Of a stretch of DNA of 64,000 nt, positions 46,860 through 57,575 are shown one piece after another; position 1 is the stretch's first letter, and each line of letters opens with the position of its first letter. The stretch comes from Cephalopachus bancanus (Eukaryota > Chordata > Mammalia > Primates > Tarsiidae): assembly GCA_027257055.1 (NCBI GenBank), contig JAPVLO010000056.1, positions 6,560,501 through 6,624,500 on the forward strand. Reading direction: 5' to 3'. Below the pieces are notes generated by a model, which was given only the letters and a program-made list of their open reading frames with translations, did not search any database and had not been told where the DNA came from. The position numbers and the translations under genes were made by a program.

Positions 46860-47470
46860 GAGAACCGGACTGAAGCAGTGAATTATTTTGCGTGATAAAT
46901 CAACTTGATTGTCTCCACCCGGTGCTTCCATTATTCACCCGAGCGCTCGGCGGCGGTGGCGGCGGACGTGCACTGCGGCAAAAATGTCCTCGGAGCCGCT
47001 GATTTTGTGGCCACTGCGGCGGCGGCGGCGGCGCGGGGGCGCGAGCACCGATTGATTTTTCAAGATCGCATCTCTTTGGGTGCAGCTCGCCCAATGGAAT
47101 CGAGTTGACTGCAGAAGCCTCACGAGATCATGTGGACTGGGTTTTGTACCTGAGATTTTTTTTTTCTTTTTCTTTTTTTTAACCACGTTTTTTAATTTGC
47201 GGGGAGGAGCCGAGCTGGTGGCCCAGGGAGGGCGACACACCTTTTGTGGTGCGTTTTCCTTTTACTCCCTTAAAAAGAAAAAGAAAAAAAAAAAAAAAAA
47301 TGAAAATGGCCACCACCGCGTCCCGGGCTCGGGGAGGCCAGACCTCTGCAGACAGGGAGATGACGCTTTGAATCCTGTTTCTCCCCGCGTCCCGGCCTCC
47401 CTCGCCCAACCCCCTCCCTGTCCGCTCTGCGGCAGCCACGGGAGAGAAATGGTCACAGGCACTTGTGCGG
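46860..47470. promoter_or_regulatory. CpG island D with CGG repeat and CCAAT box
   Basis: Contains 'ggcggcggtggcggcgg' (46950-46966), (CGG)5 at about 47017-47032, and a CCAAT pentamer (47089-47093, in 'cgcccaatgg'). Followed by T-rich and A-rich tracts (47157-47192, 47273-47300). It looks like a promoter or 5' leader. A 23-codon open frame (46984-47055, ATG with A at -3, low-complexity Arg run) could be an upstream ORF if transcribed to the right, which is unproven. Confidence 0.6.
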
Positions 47471-48559
47471 GTCATTTGTCCTCGCTCGCTTGTTTCTTCT
47501 GACACGTCCTTACCATTTTTTTTCTCTTAAGACTGACCCTTTTAGTCCGTTATCTGATGTTTAATAAAAATGTGTCCAGAATATGTTTGATTTGTCTTCT
47601 GCTAAAGCACCGAGGAAAGCAGTGTCAGAACGGCCAGCATCAGGAGGCAGCCTCCCTACTAGGTCCGGTGGGGCTTACCTGGGGCGGACACAAGCCAGTT
47701 ACAGACACTTTTTTTTTTTTTAAGAGGGAGGAGGCCAGTTACCAAATTAATTACCAGATGCCAGCGAGTTTTTAAAAAGCGCATCCAGAATTTTGCTCTC
47801 ACACATTGGTGAATTGCTGTTCTCTATAATCGAGCACATGGATCCTGCCAGACTGATAATTTGCATTCTAAAAGTGGGATTCCACAGACTTCGGGTACAG
47901 TGTCGCCACTTTGTTTTGCAGGACAAAACTTGAGTGTTGTTGTTGTTGTTGTTGTTTTTTCCCAGAGGGGTGGGAAAAGTTTTCCATTCATAAAGACGGC
48001 ATTGACATATTTATCCTTGGGTTTTCCTTCTCCTGAAGCTGCCTACAAAGCCACAGTGACATTTGTCGAGCTGGGAAGATAATTGCAGTGTCGATGTGTG
48101 AGTAATGTCACAGTGTTGCATAATAATAACTTAAACAATATCTTTGTTTACAGTGATGTAACTTTCCCAAAGTTTGTAGCTCTAAAGGGTTTAAGTGCAG
48201 AGAAATTGCAAATGAGTAACTGCTAGGAAGAAAGAGTGTGATCTGCCCCTCCCGTTGTTTCTGCAGTCACCGTCTTCGTATGCAATCCCAACCTGCAGGT
48301 CCAGGGGACAAGGGAACCCCATTTTCCTTGGAAGGAGGAGAAAGATTAAGAAGGAAGAAGCCAAATTGCTGACTTAAATATACTTGATAAGGTCAGCCTG
48401 CATTGTCCATGACATGAAAGAATATTCCTCTTTGAAGAAAATTAAAAAGTCACATGTAGCAATGCAGCAAAAATGCATGCCAGTTAAATGTGAACATATA
48501 CCTAGCAAAGTAAGCTGTTCCAACATAGTTAAAATACAGCTTCTTAAAAGTGCATTTCT
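47471..48559. promoter_or_regulatory. Candidate conserved noncoding element beside CpG island D
   Basis: About 1.1 kb with no transposon. Includes a (TTG)n run at 47935-47955, a forkhead-type TGTTTAC (48145-48151), an NKX-type TTAAGTG (48192-48198) and AT-rich segments such as 'tgcataataataacttaaac'. Placement next to a CpG island parallels the block at 31.9-32.6 kb. Conservation is inferred, not tested. Confidence 0.4.
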
Positions 48560-48576
48560 AAAATAGTGAAAATGAG

Positions 48577-48880
48577 GCCAAGTGCAATGGCTCATGCCTG
48601 CAATCCCAGTACTTTAGGAGGTTGAGGTGGGAGGGTTGCTTGCGTCCAGGAGTTCAAGAACAGCCTGGGGAACATAGTGAGACATCATTGCCACAAAGTG
48701 TCAAAAAATAGCTGAGCATGGCGGCACACACCTTTAGTCCCAGTTGCTTGGGAGACTGAGGTGGGAGGATAGCCTGAGCCTATGATGTTGAGGCTGCAGT
48801 GAGTCACGATCATACCACGACACTCCAGCCTGGGCAACAGAATGAGACTCCCAACTCAATACATACATGCATACACACAT
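48577..48880 (+). mobile_element. Alu, perfect 17-bp target duplication
   Basis: Older dimer. 'aaaatagtgaaaatgag' is identical at 48560-48576 and 48881-48897. It is the first Alu to the right of the repeat-poor core. Confidence 0.96.
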
Positions 48881-48897
48881 AAAATAGTGAAAATGAG

Positions 48898-50242
48898 CCC
48901 AAATGAATTCACAACCAATAACCTCATTTGCTCCAACATTGAAGACATACTAAGTTAGGCATGTGTTTGGGACAGTGTTTTACAACCCATGGTTTGTAGA
49001 CAGTGCACAATTTCCATGTTGTCATGACTTAGAAATAGATGTGTATGTTAATTCAGTCGTTGGAGAAGAGACAAATGGAATTAGGATAGCACCTATGTCC
49101 ACAGCAAGGTGGCCTACCAACTCAGAGGAAACTCATACTCTCTTCCAGACAGCAACACAACCACATTCCTTTCTCCTAAAGACCCAGATTCCAGGGCCTC
49201 AGGGCTTGGCATGAATCTGACTTGTAGCTATAAAAGTGATATACCAAAATGTATGAATTCACATACAAGCGTTTCAAAACTAACAAATAAAGAACTCTTT
49301 GTTGGCCATTAAGCAGGGTCCTACACTCATGAAATACTCCCATAAAGTTTATCTGAATTAGTAATTTTTTGTGATATCTTCTATATAACCATGATTTACC
49401 ATTGACAGCAGATTTTTAAAAATTTCTTGGTATGGATGTTTGTTAAGGGGGAAAAAAAATCACAAACCAAACTTTCTCATTATAGGAAAAGTTTAGTAAA
49501 ATTCCGAATACATTGCTGCTTTAGAACATTTTGTTAAAGCAAGTGGGTATTTCATTTGGTGATAATAAACACCGCAATCCTACAAACATTAAATATGGTG
49601 TTTTCTTAGTTAACTGATGTTTTTATTCTGAAAGTAACATAAAATATTATAGTAAAAAAATTTAAGGTTTTCTCATGCTGGATTAGCTCTGTCAATGAAG
49701 TGTTTTCTTGATTTTCAATTTAGAATTTGTGTGTTAAACTTTCCTCTTACCAACTACAGACAGAGAGAATTTTTGGGGTGGTAGAGGATACCTCAAAGTG
49801 AATGCAATTATTTTTATCTACAGACCATGGAAGTCTTACTGTTGTATGTAACATACATGCTAAGACAACTTGCAATGTCACACTTTTTAAAAATTAAGAC
49901 AAAGGCTTTAAGCAAATTGGGACAATTGGGGTGATCAAGTAACAATGTCAAAACAATACAGGCACTTGTGATCTATGGGATTGAGTCATTATTCTCATTC
50001 AAATTTACAAAAGAAAAAGAAGAAAAGGCAGGCTGGGTTTTATAAGCCTTCACTGCTCTTCCAATTAAGAACATTTAGCTTGGGAAATAACAGGTGTCTG
50101 TGTCAGTGTTGTTATCTTCTAAGAAAAACTCACTCCTGGCTATGCTTACCAAAAAAAAAATTTTTAAGAGCATTTGATATTGCAATGTGTGTTTCAATGA
50201 TCTGTAACACAAAATTCAATTGCCTTCTCAAATTCTGATTTT
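48898..50242. other. Unique AT-rich sequence, no gene seen
   Basis: 1.3 kb without a recognised repeat. Short frames only. May include regulatory sequence but no motif cluster stands out. Confidence 0.4.
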
Positions 50243-50255
50243 AAGAAATGAAATT

Positions 50256-50541
50256 GGCTGGGCTCAGTGGCTCAGCCTGTAATCCCGCGCCTTTGGGAGA
50301 CTGAGGTGAGTGGATTGCCTGAGCCAGCGGGTTCGAGACCCGCCTGGGCAGCGAGACCTCATCTCTACAATAAATCAAAAAATCAGCCGGGTGTGGTAGC
50401 GCATGCCTGTAATTCCGGCTACTCAGAAGGCTGAGGCGGAAGGATCGCCGGAGCCCAGCAGGTCAAGGCTGCAGTGGCCGGGAGCGGCCACTGCACTCCA
50501 GTCTGGGTGACAGAGTGAGGCTCCAACTCAAAAAAAGAAAA
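50256..50541 (+). mobile_element. Alu, private lineage, young
   Basis: All lineage marks, including loss of 'aacttgg' before 'gcgagacctc'. Target duplication 'aagaaatgaaatt' at 50243-50255 and 50542-50554, perfect. Confidence 0.96.
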
Positions 50542-50554
50542 AAGAAATGAAATT

Positions 50555-50869
50555 GAACACTAATAAGTATTTTTGACACACTTTGAAGCAAGTATCATAC
50601 ATATTACATTTTCAGAATTTGTTTGAATATTATGCGGTCACATCAGGACATAGAATTTATAGTAATGTGAAGTTCAAATAAGAATTTCAAAAGACAGTCC
50701 TACTAATATAAGAGATTGGATTTGGAGGGAGAATAGTGATATAGGAGGCATCTCATGATTTGGTGCAATGTCTTGTGTCATATGTTGTCACTGACCCAGA
50801 AAAGGCTATTATGCTCTGGCCTTATGGCAAATTAGGTAACCCAGCCTTGTCTAGAGTCGCTTGCTGTTT
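50555..50869. other. Unique sequence, nothing recognised
   Basis: AT-rich, no repeat or gene recognised. Confidence 0.4.
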
Positions 50870-50960
50870 TGAAGACAAGCTCACCCTTACCTGTTGCACA
50901 TGCCTAGAACCAACTGCAGTTCCTGGCACACTAGTGGCATTCAGTAAATATTTTTAAACT
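50870..50960 (+). mobile_element. L2 LINE 3' end
   Basis: 'cctagaaccaactgcagttc', 'ctggcacactagtggcattc', 'agtaaatatttttaaact' fit the L2 tail. Confidence 0.5.
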
Positions 50961-51614
50961 TGAGTTTTTTTCCTAGTTCAATTAAAAATATTTTAATAGC
51001 AAGTATAAATTTTGGTATTAGGGCTAGTAGAAATACTTTGGCAGGGGACCAGTTGGGAATTTTTTGTTTTCTATCCTATCTGCTGTCTCAGACAAATTAA
51101 AATATGTTTGATTTATTGTTAACTTTATAGCTCTTGCCAGGTCTAGCAAACTAATAGGAATAATGTTAAAAGCAGAAACACTCAGCATTCTCTGGCCTCT
51201 TTCTTGAAAAACTACTTTTTTTCCAGAATACTATAAACATTCCAAGTACCCTACAAACTTTAATTTTTCAGCTCTCAGCCTGGCCCTGTGTATAACAAAC
51301 TGGCTGTTTCGTGCATCCTTGCCAAAGTAAAGCACTCTTTATAATTGGTTCTTCTTCCTTTCATCTGGTTTTCTTTCCTTGGTGAAAACAGAGTAAAAAC
51401 CACACCAAACTGCCAAAATTTATTGAAGATAAATGCCGTTCTTTCCAGCATGATTTTACTGAATAAGGCATTGCTGATTGAGTGAATCTTAATATCTACA
51501 GTAAACCAAAACTTTATTCTTGCATATTAAAACGCAGAATATTTTTCCAAACATCCTATTTCTGTATTCATACAACTTGGGATGGAAAACAACTTCTTTT
51601 TTTGCCATTAAAAA
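50961..51614. other. Unique AT-rich sequence
   Basis: No gene or repeat recognised. Confidence 0.4.
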
Positions 51615-51624
51615 TAATGGCCCC

Positions 51625-51912
51625 GCCGGGCTCGGTGGCTCAGCCTGTAATCCCGCACTTTTGGGAGACTGAGGTGAGTGGATTGCCTGAGCCTGCGGGT
51701 TCGAGACCCGCCAGGGCAGGTAAGACCTCATCTCTACAATAAAATCGAAAAATTAGCCGGGCGTGGTAGCGCGCGCTTGTAATTCCGGTTACTCGGAAGG
51801 CTGAGGCGGAAGGACCGCCGGAGCCCTGCAGGTCGAGGCTGCGGTGGCCGGGAGCGGCCACTGCACTCCAGTCTGGGTGACAGAGTGAGACTCCAACTCA
51901 AAAGAAAAAAAA
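51625..51912 (+). mobile_element. Alu, private lineage, young
   Basis: Starts 'gccgggctcggtggctca' and carries all lineage marks with high CpG retention in 'gtagcgcgcgcttg'. Target duplication 'taatggcc' at 51615-51622 and 51915-51922. Confidence 0.96.
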
Positions 51913-51922
51913 AGTAATGGCC

Positions 51923-52579
51923 TTCAGGGATCATTCATTGTTTCTATAGGTACACAGTTCTGCTGATGCAGCACAACTCATAAGTTTCATAGTAAAGAAA
52001 ATAGACATATATTAAAAAAGGAAAACAGTATCACAGTAATTATATAATTTTATACTGTTACTTATATAAAGAATAATATAAAGTCAGATATTTTGCATCC
52101 CAATTAAGGAAACATTGCACTTAATCAAATATGTATTTTCTAACAGTTTTCCACAAAGTATAAAGTATTATATTAATATGTGATATTTGATTTTTGAATG
52201 TTATAAAGGGATAATCATATCCCATCAGAACTTTTTCAAATTGCTCTAATGTTATAGTCATAAAATATTAATTGGCAAACTAATGACCTGTATATCCTAG
52301 TTCATTACCAAAAACAGTGAGTAGTTTAGCTGAGTAGTTTGAGTAAAATGACTAAACATTTTTCACTATAAAGTATAGTATTGTTTGCCAGGTTGAAATA
52401 AGTTTGATCTAAATGTCTTTTTTTTCCATGTTAGGCTGCAGGACATGTTGACTAACTTTTCCACTTCCAAAACAAAAGAGAAAAAAAATGAGATGAATGC
52501 AGAAAGGAAAGGAAAGGTCACTTGTTTTTAAAACCCTGCAATCCATTCTCTACACTGGTGTCAAGGTAAAAACAAAAAC
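51923..52579. other. Unique AT-rich sequence
   Basis: No gene or repeat recognised. Confidence 0.4.
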
Positions 52580-52760
52580 TCATCTATGACCACCTTCTTT
52601 AAATTCTTCAATGACTTCCCACTGCTGTCTGGATAAAGTCTATAGTCTTAAAAGTTGATCAGTAGGACCAGAATGTTCTGATAGGGAGTTAGCCCCTTGG
52701 TCTCATCGAGACACCTGTTCCCCCACTAGCTTGCAATTCATTCCATTTCTTCTGTCAACT
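52580..52760 (+). mobile_element. L2 LINE internal 3' part
   Basis: 'aattcttcaatgacttccca', 'tctggataaagtctatagtc', 'ggaccagaatgttctg' match an L2 stretch also seen at 30.05 kb and 18.2 kb. Confidence 0.5.
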
Positions 52761-52959
52761 ATCACTTCTGCCTTCCTTCTCCTGATTCACATGATCCCTG
52801 AATAACTGTTACTTATCTCTGAGAAAAAAAACCTGTCCCAGCATTCATAAATTATTCCTGACAAGAATGAATGAAGAAATGAATTGATGAACACACATAC
52901 CATATTGTTCTGTTATGCAGAAAAATAGACCTACAGAATTTCAAAAGCCTTTGGATATC

Positions 52960-53045
52960 AATTAGTGCAAGTATATTTTTCAGATGAGAAAACTGAGAGT
53001 GCACCTGATAATTTGAATGACTTCTGAAGATCACACAGTTAATGG
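52960..53045 (-). mobile_element. MIR fragment, antisense
   Basis: 'ttcagatgagaaaactgaga', 'cttctgaagatcacacagtt' fit reversed MIR core. Confidence 0.55.
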
Positions 53046-53242
53046 AAATACAGGAATCATGTTTTCATGATGTTCATAAAATCAACTCCATAAATGACAC
53101 AAGACATTTAAGAATTTGCTCAATATTTTTCTTCAAAGATAAGTCAAGATTGCTGTTTCTTTCTTAAAAAATTAAAAGTAGAGTGATCATATGATCCAGC
53201 AATTTCACTTCTGGATATATGCATACAAAAAAATCATTGAAA

Positions 53243-53526
53243 GCCGGGCTCGCTGGCTCAGCCTGTAATCCCGCGCCTTTGTGAGGTTGAGGTGAGTGGA
53301 TTGCCTGAGCCCGCGGGTTCAAGACCTGCCTGGGCAGCAAGACTCATCTCTACAATAAATCAAAAAATCAGCCGGGCGTGGTAGTGCATGCCTGTAATTC
53401 CGGCTACTCGGAAGGCTGAGGTGGAAGGATCGCCGGAGCCCAGCAGGTCGAGGCTGCGGTGGCCAGGAGTGGCCACTGCACTCCAGTCTGGGTGACAGAG
53501 TGAGACTCCAACTCAAAAAAAAAAAA
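53243..53526 (+). mobile_element. Alu 1 of triplet, private lineage
   Basis: Young type (no 'aacttgg'), with the private variants 'agactcatctc' (one c lost), 'gtagtgcatgcc' and 'ggccaggagtggcc'. Target duplication 'aaaaatcattgaaag' on both sides (53228-53242 and 53528-53542). Confidence 0.97.
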
Positions 53527-53590
53527 GAAAAATCATTGAAAGCAAGGTCTCAAAGAAACATTTATATACACATGTTGAAAGCAAGTCTCA

Positions 53591-53880
53591 GTCGGGCTCA
53601 GTAGCTCAGTCTGTAATCCTGCACTTTGGGAGGCTGAGGTGAATGGATTGCCTGAGCCTGCAGGTTCGAGACCTCCTGGGCAACTTGGCAAGACTCATCT
53701 CTACAATAAATCAAAAAATCAGCCGGGCGTGGTAGTGCATGCCTGTAATTCCGGCTACTCGGAAGGCTGAGGTGGAAGGATCGCCGGAGCCCAGCAGGTC
53801 GAGGCTGCGGTGGCCAGGAGTGGCCACTGCACTCCAGTCTGGGTGACAGAGTGAGACTCCAACTCAAAAAAAAAAAAAAA
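53591..53880 (+). mobile_element. Alu 2 of triplet: chimaera of Alu 3 (left) and Alu 1 (right)
   Basis: Left half carries Alu 3 variants ('tcgggctcagtagctcagtc', 'cctgcactttggg', 'gaatggattgcctgagcctg', 'aacttgg'). From about 53686-53695 onward it carries Alu 1 variants ('agactcatctc', 'ggccaggagtggcc', 'ccagtctgggtgacagagtg'). Its 5' flank equals that of Alu 3 and its 3' flank equals that of Alu 1. Confidence 0.93.
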
Positions 53881-53945
53881 GAAAAATCATTGAAAGCAAG
53901 GTCTCAAAGAAACATTTATATACACATGTTGAAAGCAAGGTCTCA

Positions 53946-54239
53946 GTCGGGCTCAGTAGCTCAGTCTGTAATCCTGCACTTTGGGAGGCTGAGGTGAATG
54001 GATTGCCTGAGCCTGCAGGTTCGAGACCCTCCTGGGCAACTTGGCAAGACCTCATCTCTACAATAAATCAAAAAATCAGCCGGGCGTGGTAGTGCATGCC
54101 TGTAATTCCGGCTACTCGGAAGGCTGAGGTGGAAGGATCGCCAGAGCCGAGCAGGTCGAGGCTGCAGTGGCCAGGAGCACCTACTGCACTCCAATCTAGG
54201 TGACAGTGAGACTCCAACTCAAAAAAAAAAAAAAAAAAG
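53946..54239 (+). mobile_element. Alu 3 of triplet
   Basis: Retains 'aacttgg', with own variants 'gccagagccgagcaggtc', 'ggagcacctactgc' and 'ccaatctaggtgacagtgag' in the right arm. Target duplication 'aagcaaggtctca' at 53933-53945 and 54240-54252, perfect. Confidence 0.97.
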
Positions 54240-54815
54240 AAGCAAGGTCTCAATGTATATATACACTTATATACACATGTTCATAGCAGCATTATTCACA
54301 ATAGGCAAAAGATTTAGAAGCAAATCAAGTGTCCATCAACAGGTGAATGGATAAACAAAATGTGACATATATATCAGTTGTGTATACATATATTTATATA
54401 TTATAAACATATATAAATTTTTTCACTCAATAAAACATTATTCCGCCTTAAAAAGTAAGAATTTTCTAGCATGTGTTACATGTGTAAACCTTGAAGACAT
54501 AATGCTATGTGAAATATGATAGTCACAAGAGGAAAAATACTGTATGAGTCAACTTACATGAGGTATCTAGACTTGTCAAATTCATAGACACAGGAAGTGG
54601 AGTGGTGGCTGCCAGAGGCTGGGAGAAGCAGAGAATCGGAAGTTGTGTAATGGATATGGAGTTTCAGTTTGGGAAGATAAAAAACTTCTGAAGATGGATG
54701 GTGATGATGGTTGTGCAACATTGTGACTCACCTTAATGCCCTTGAACTGTATATTTTTAAATGGTTAAAATGGTAACTGTTATGTATATTTTTCCAAATA
54801 TTTTTTTAAAGATTG

Positions 54816-55600
54816 CCATTTTCTACCAGTAGAGTGTCAGATTGTGCCCTATCTTCCTACCCTGGTCCACACAGGCATTTTTTTTTTCTGTAATGCTTTT
54901 GGTTGACCTATAATCCTGGTTCTTAGGCTACTAACCGAGCTTTGAGACAAGACACCCACTTATTATTGTTTGTTGTATCAAACAACAGCAACCCCAATTC
55001 TACAACTTCCTTTGTTAGAGCTCCCCTTGCTGACCCTATTTTGAGTCACCTTATGAAAGAGAGAAGTCAGGAGAGGCTGGAGAGCTAAAGGACAGAGATT
55101 GGAAGCCACAGTGTTCATGCCAACTGGGTTGACCAGTTGCCACTTCCTTCCTTCCCATTCTATTTTTTGGAGGTGTCATGTGATCTTAGGACTATTAGAG
55201 TGAGTATGAAAAATGACAGCAGCAGAGGGGTTGACTTCAACTAGTCTGTCTTTTCTTTGTTGTAGATGTTCTGGGCCTATAGGTACTGATATCAAACTAG
55301 GTGTACTCTAATTTAGCAGAGTGGGAGCATCAGTGCCACCAGCCTGGGGCATGCAAGGTATAATAGGGAGTTCCTGAAATTGTCACTTGAGAAGATTCCC
55401 ATCCTTCCCCCTCCTTCTGTCGTTATGCTGACTGGACTCTCATCCAGGAATTCAGTACATGGCTCAATGCAATGCAGTAAACATTTTCAGCTTCCTGACA
55501 ACTCACGTTGTGTAGGGGGGGGAGGGTTTATGAGGGCAATGGTGAAGGTGGTAGATTTTTTCCAGACATCAGAACATCTGTGTCACATTTATTTATTTGT
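54816..55600. other. Unique sequence, no gene seen
   Basis: No repeat or gene recognised; the 84- and 136-codon frames near 55.4-55.9 kb run partly through the following Alu. Confidence 0.4.
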
Positions 55601-55627
55601 TTGCTTGCTTTGTTTGTTTGTTTGTTT

Positions 55628-55835
55628 GAGTTAGGGAGTCTCATTCTGTTGCCCAAGCTGGAGGGCAGTGGCACGGTCATGGCTCACCGTGGCCTTGATC
55701 TCCTGGGCTCAGGTGATCCTTCCTCCTCTGCCTCCAGAATAGCTGAGACTACAGGTACCTGCCACCACACACAGCTAATATTTGTATTATTTGTAGAGAC
55801 AAGGTCTTGCTATGTTGCCTGGGCTGACTTTGTCC
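55628..55835 (-). mobile_element. Alu, antisense, 5'-truncated
   Basis: Begins after a TTTG-rich stretch (55588-55627) with 'gagttagggagtctcattct' and stops in the left arm at 'tgttgcctgggctgac'. Old. Confidence 0.88.
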
Positions 55836-55985
55836 CTTTTCAACAACCCTTCTTGAGTGTTATAAACACACAGACATTGTATATTTCACAAGTTTTTACC
55901 TTTTCCTCTTTAAACTGATTATCAGGAAACTCACAGTCAAAATTTTAAGTCAACTCCAACAAGCTGTATAAAATCCTATTGCATG

Positions 55986-56274
55986 CCGAGCTGGGTGGCT
56001 CAGCCTGTAATCCCGCACCTTTGGGAGGCTGAGGTGAGTGGATTACCTGAGCCCGCGGGTTCAAGAATTGCCTGGGCATGCAAGACCTCATCTCTACAAT
56101 AAATGAAAAAATTAGCTGGGCGTGGTAGCGCGCGCCTGTAATTCCGGCTACTCGGAAGGCTGAGGTGGAAGGATCGCCGGAGCCCAGCAGGTCGAGGCTG
56201 TGGTGGCTGGGAGCGGCCCCTGCACTCCAGTCTGGGCGACAGAGTGAGACTCCAACTAAAAAAAAAAAAAAAAA
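55986..56274 (+). mobile_element. Alu, private lineage, perfect 16-bp target duplication
   Basis: All lineage marks, 'ggtagcgcgcgcctg' retained. 'aaaatcctattgcatg' at 55970-55985 and 56275-56290. Confidence 0.96.
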
Positions 56275-56439
56275 AAAATCCTATTGCATGAATTTGGGAT
56301 CTTGCCCTTACGTTCACCTTATTTTCATCTTAATAGGTCTTATCATAGCTCATAACCTATAAAATATAGGCAGGATAAATGTGATTAACTAGATATCACC
56401 GTATTTGTTCTGTGTAGTACTCTGTTAATAACTGTTGGT

Positions 56440-56640
56440 GGCATAGGCCTTCAGAGAATAGAAACTAAACTTTTTTGAGCAGTTTTACACTCATGATTTT
56501 ACTGAATCCTCACCAAACCTCATAAAGTAAGCAGTTGATGATATTTACATGTTGCAGTGGAAGGGGTGGAACATCAGAGAAATTGAACTGCCCAAGGTCA
56601 CCAAGAACAGAGACTAGGAAACCAGATCAACCCACAGCTC
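56440..56640 (-). mobile_element. MIR, antisense
   Basis: 'cagttttacactcatgattt', 'actgaatcctcaccaaacct', 'aaattgaactgcccaaggtc' fit reversed MIR. Confidence 0.6.
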
Positions 56641-56924
56641 TAAAAAATAGTTCTAGACTATCACCCTCACTCTCACTCTCATTTATCCTCCCTGAAAATC
56701 ATCCTTCACTTATGCAAACACATTTGGGTAAATCTTTAATTGCCAGACTAGATTTTATAGCTTCTCTTTCAGTTAAAACAATTTACTATTTTCTTTCTCC
56801 TATCAGACTCACCCCCAGTATTTCTTCACTTTCTCAGGCCTCTTTTCTACTTTGAGACCAAGGACAGTTATTCACGTCTTTCCCATTCCTGCGGAATATC
56901 CTTTGCATGATGTCATGAAACTGC

Positions 56925-57060
56925 CACTGGACTGGGGATTAATTCTTTACCAGCTGTGTGGCCATGAGCTTACTACTTAACTCTGCTAGTTTTGGATTTA
57001 TCATCTGTAAAATGTGGTGGTTGGAGACTTCTGAGTCCCCTGCAGCTCTCTGCTTCTGTG
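56925..57060 (+). mobile_element. MIR fragment
   Basis: 'accagctgtgtggccatgag', 'gatttatcatctgtaaaatg', 'tggttggagacttctgag' fit the MIR core. Confidence 0.6.
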
Positions 57061-57309
57061 AATTGTAAATTCATCCTTTGCTGCTTTTGCTTTGGGGCAA
57101 GATTTTCTCTATCTGGTCACCCTAGCAGCTCAGTTGAATGGCATCATCCTTGCTATTCTGTAGTTTATTGTGATGTGTCCAAGATAAGAAGGAAGGGACT
57201 ATATGCTTACCTTTGATTATGGTTACAGTCAGCTAACCATCAAATTTTTACTTTAAAAATGTAAAGCCTGAACTCTTTTCTCAGCCAGACATAATAGTGA
57301 GAACTTTGG

Positions 57310-57480
57310 AGAGCAAATCTGAACAAATTAAATATTGTACTCAACCACTGACTAAGTGAATGTCTTTCAGTAATCAACTCTCCACAATTGTCTGAGCCTT
57401 AATTTCCTCATTTGCGCGATAGGAATGACAGCATATGGATCACCTATCCAGCAGGAATATTGAGGGTGATAAGCTGTGTG
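57310..57480 (+). mobile_element. MIR fragment
   Basis: 'ctcaaccactgactaagtga', 'gagccttaatttcctcattt', 'gcgcgataggaatgacagc' fit the MIR core. Confidence 0.6.
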
Positions 57481-57575
57481 GAAGGCAAATTCAGTGTCAT
57501 GCAAATTGTGCTTACAATTCTGCCCCTATGATAACGCCCTGTCTTGCATTAACCATAATCCTGACCTTGTTTTCT

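Larger units (their letters stand above)
53175..54815 (+). mobile_element. L1M 3' end, sense, interrupted by three Alus
   Basis: 'gatcatatgatccagcaatt' before the Alus; 'catagcagcattattcacaa', 'tccatcaacaggtgaatgga', 'ggtggctgccagaggctggg', 'gccctgaactg'-like 'cccttgaactgtatattttt' and 'ggttaaaatggtaactgtta' after them are the L1M ORF2 end and 3' UTR in order. The reading frame is dead. Confidence 0.82.

Noticed and set aside
46860..47110. Assigning a named developmental gene to CpG island D or its neighbours
   Set aside because: No exon-encoded peptide could be matched to a known protein, and naming a locus from CpG texture alone would be a guess.
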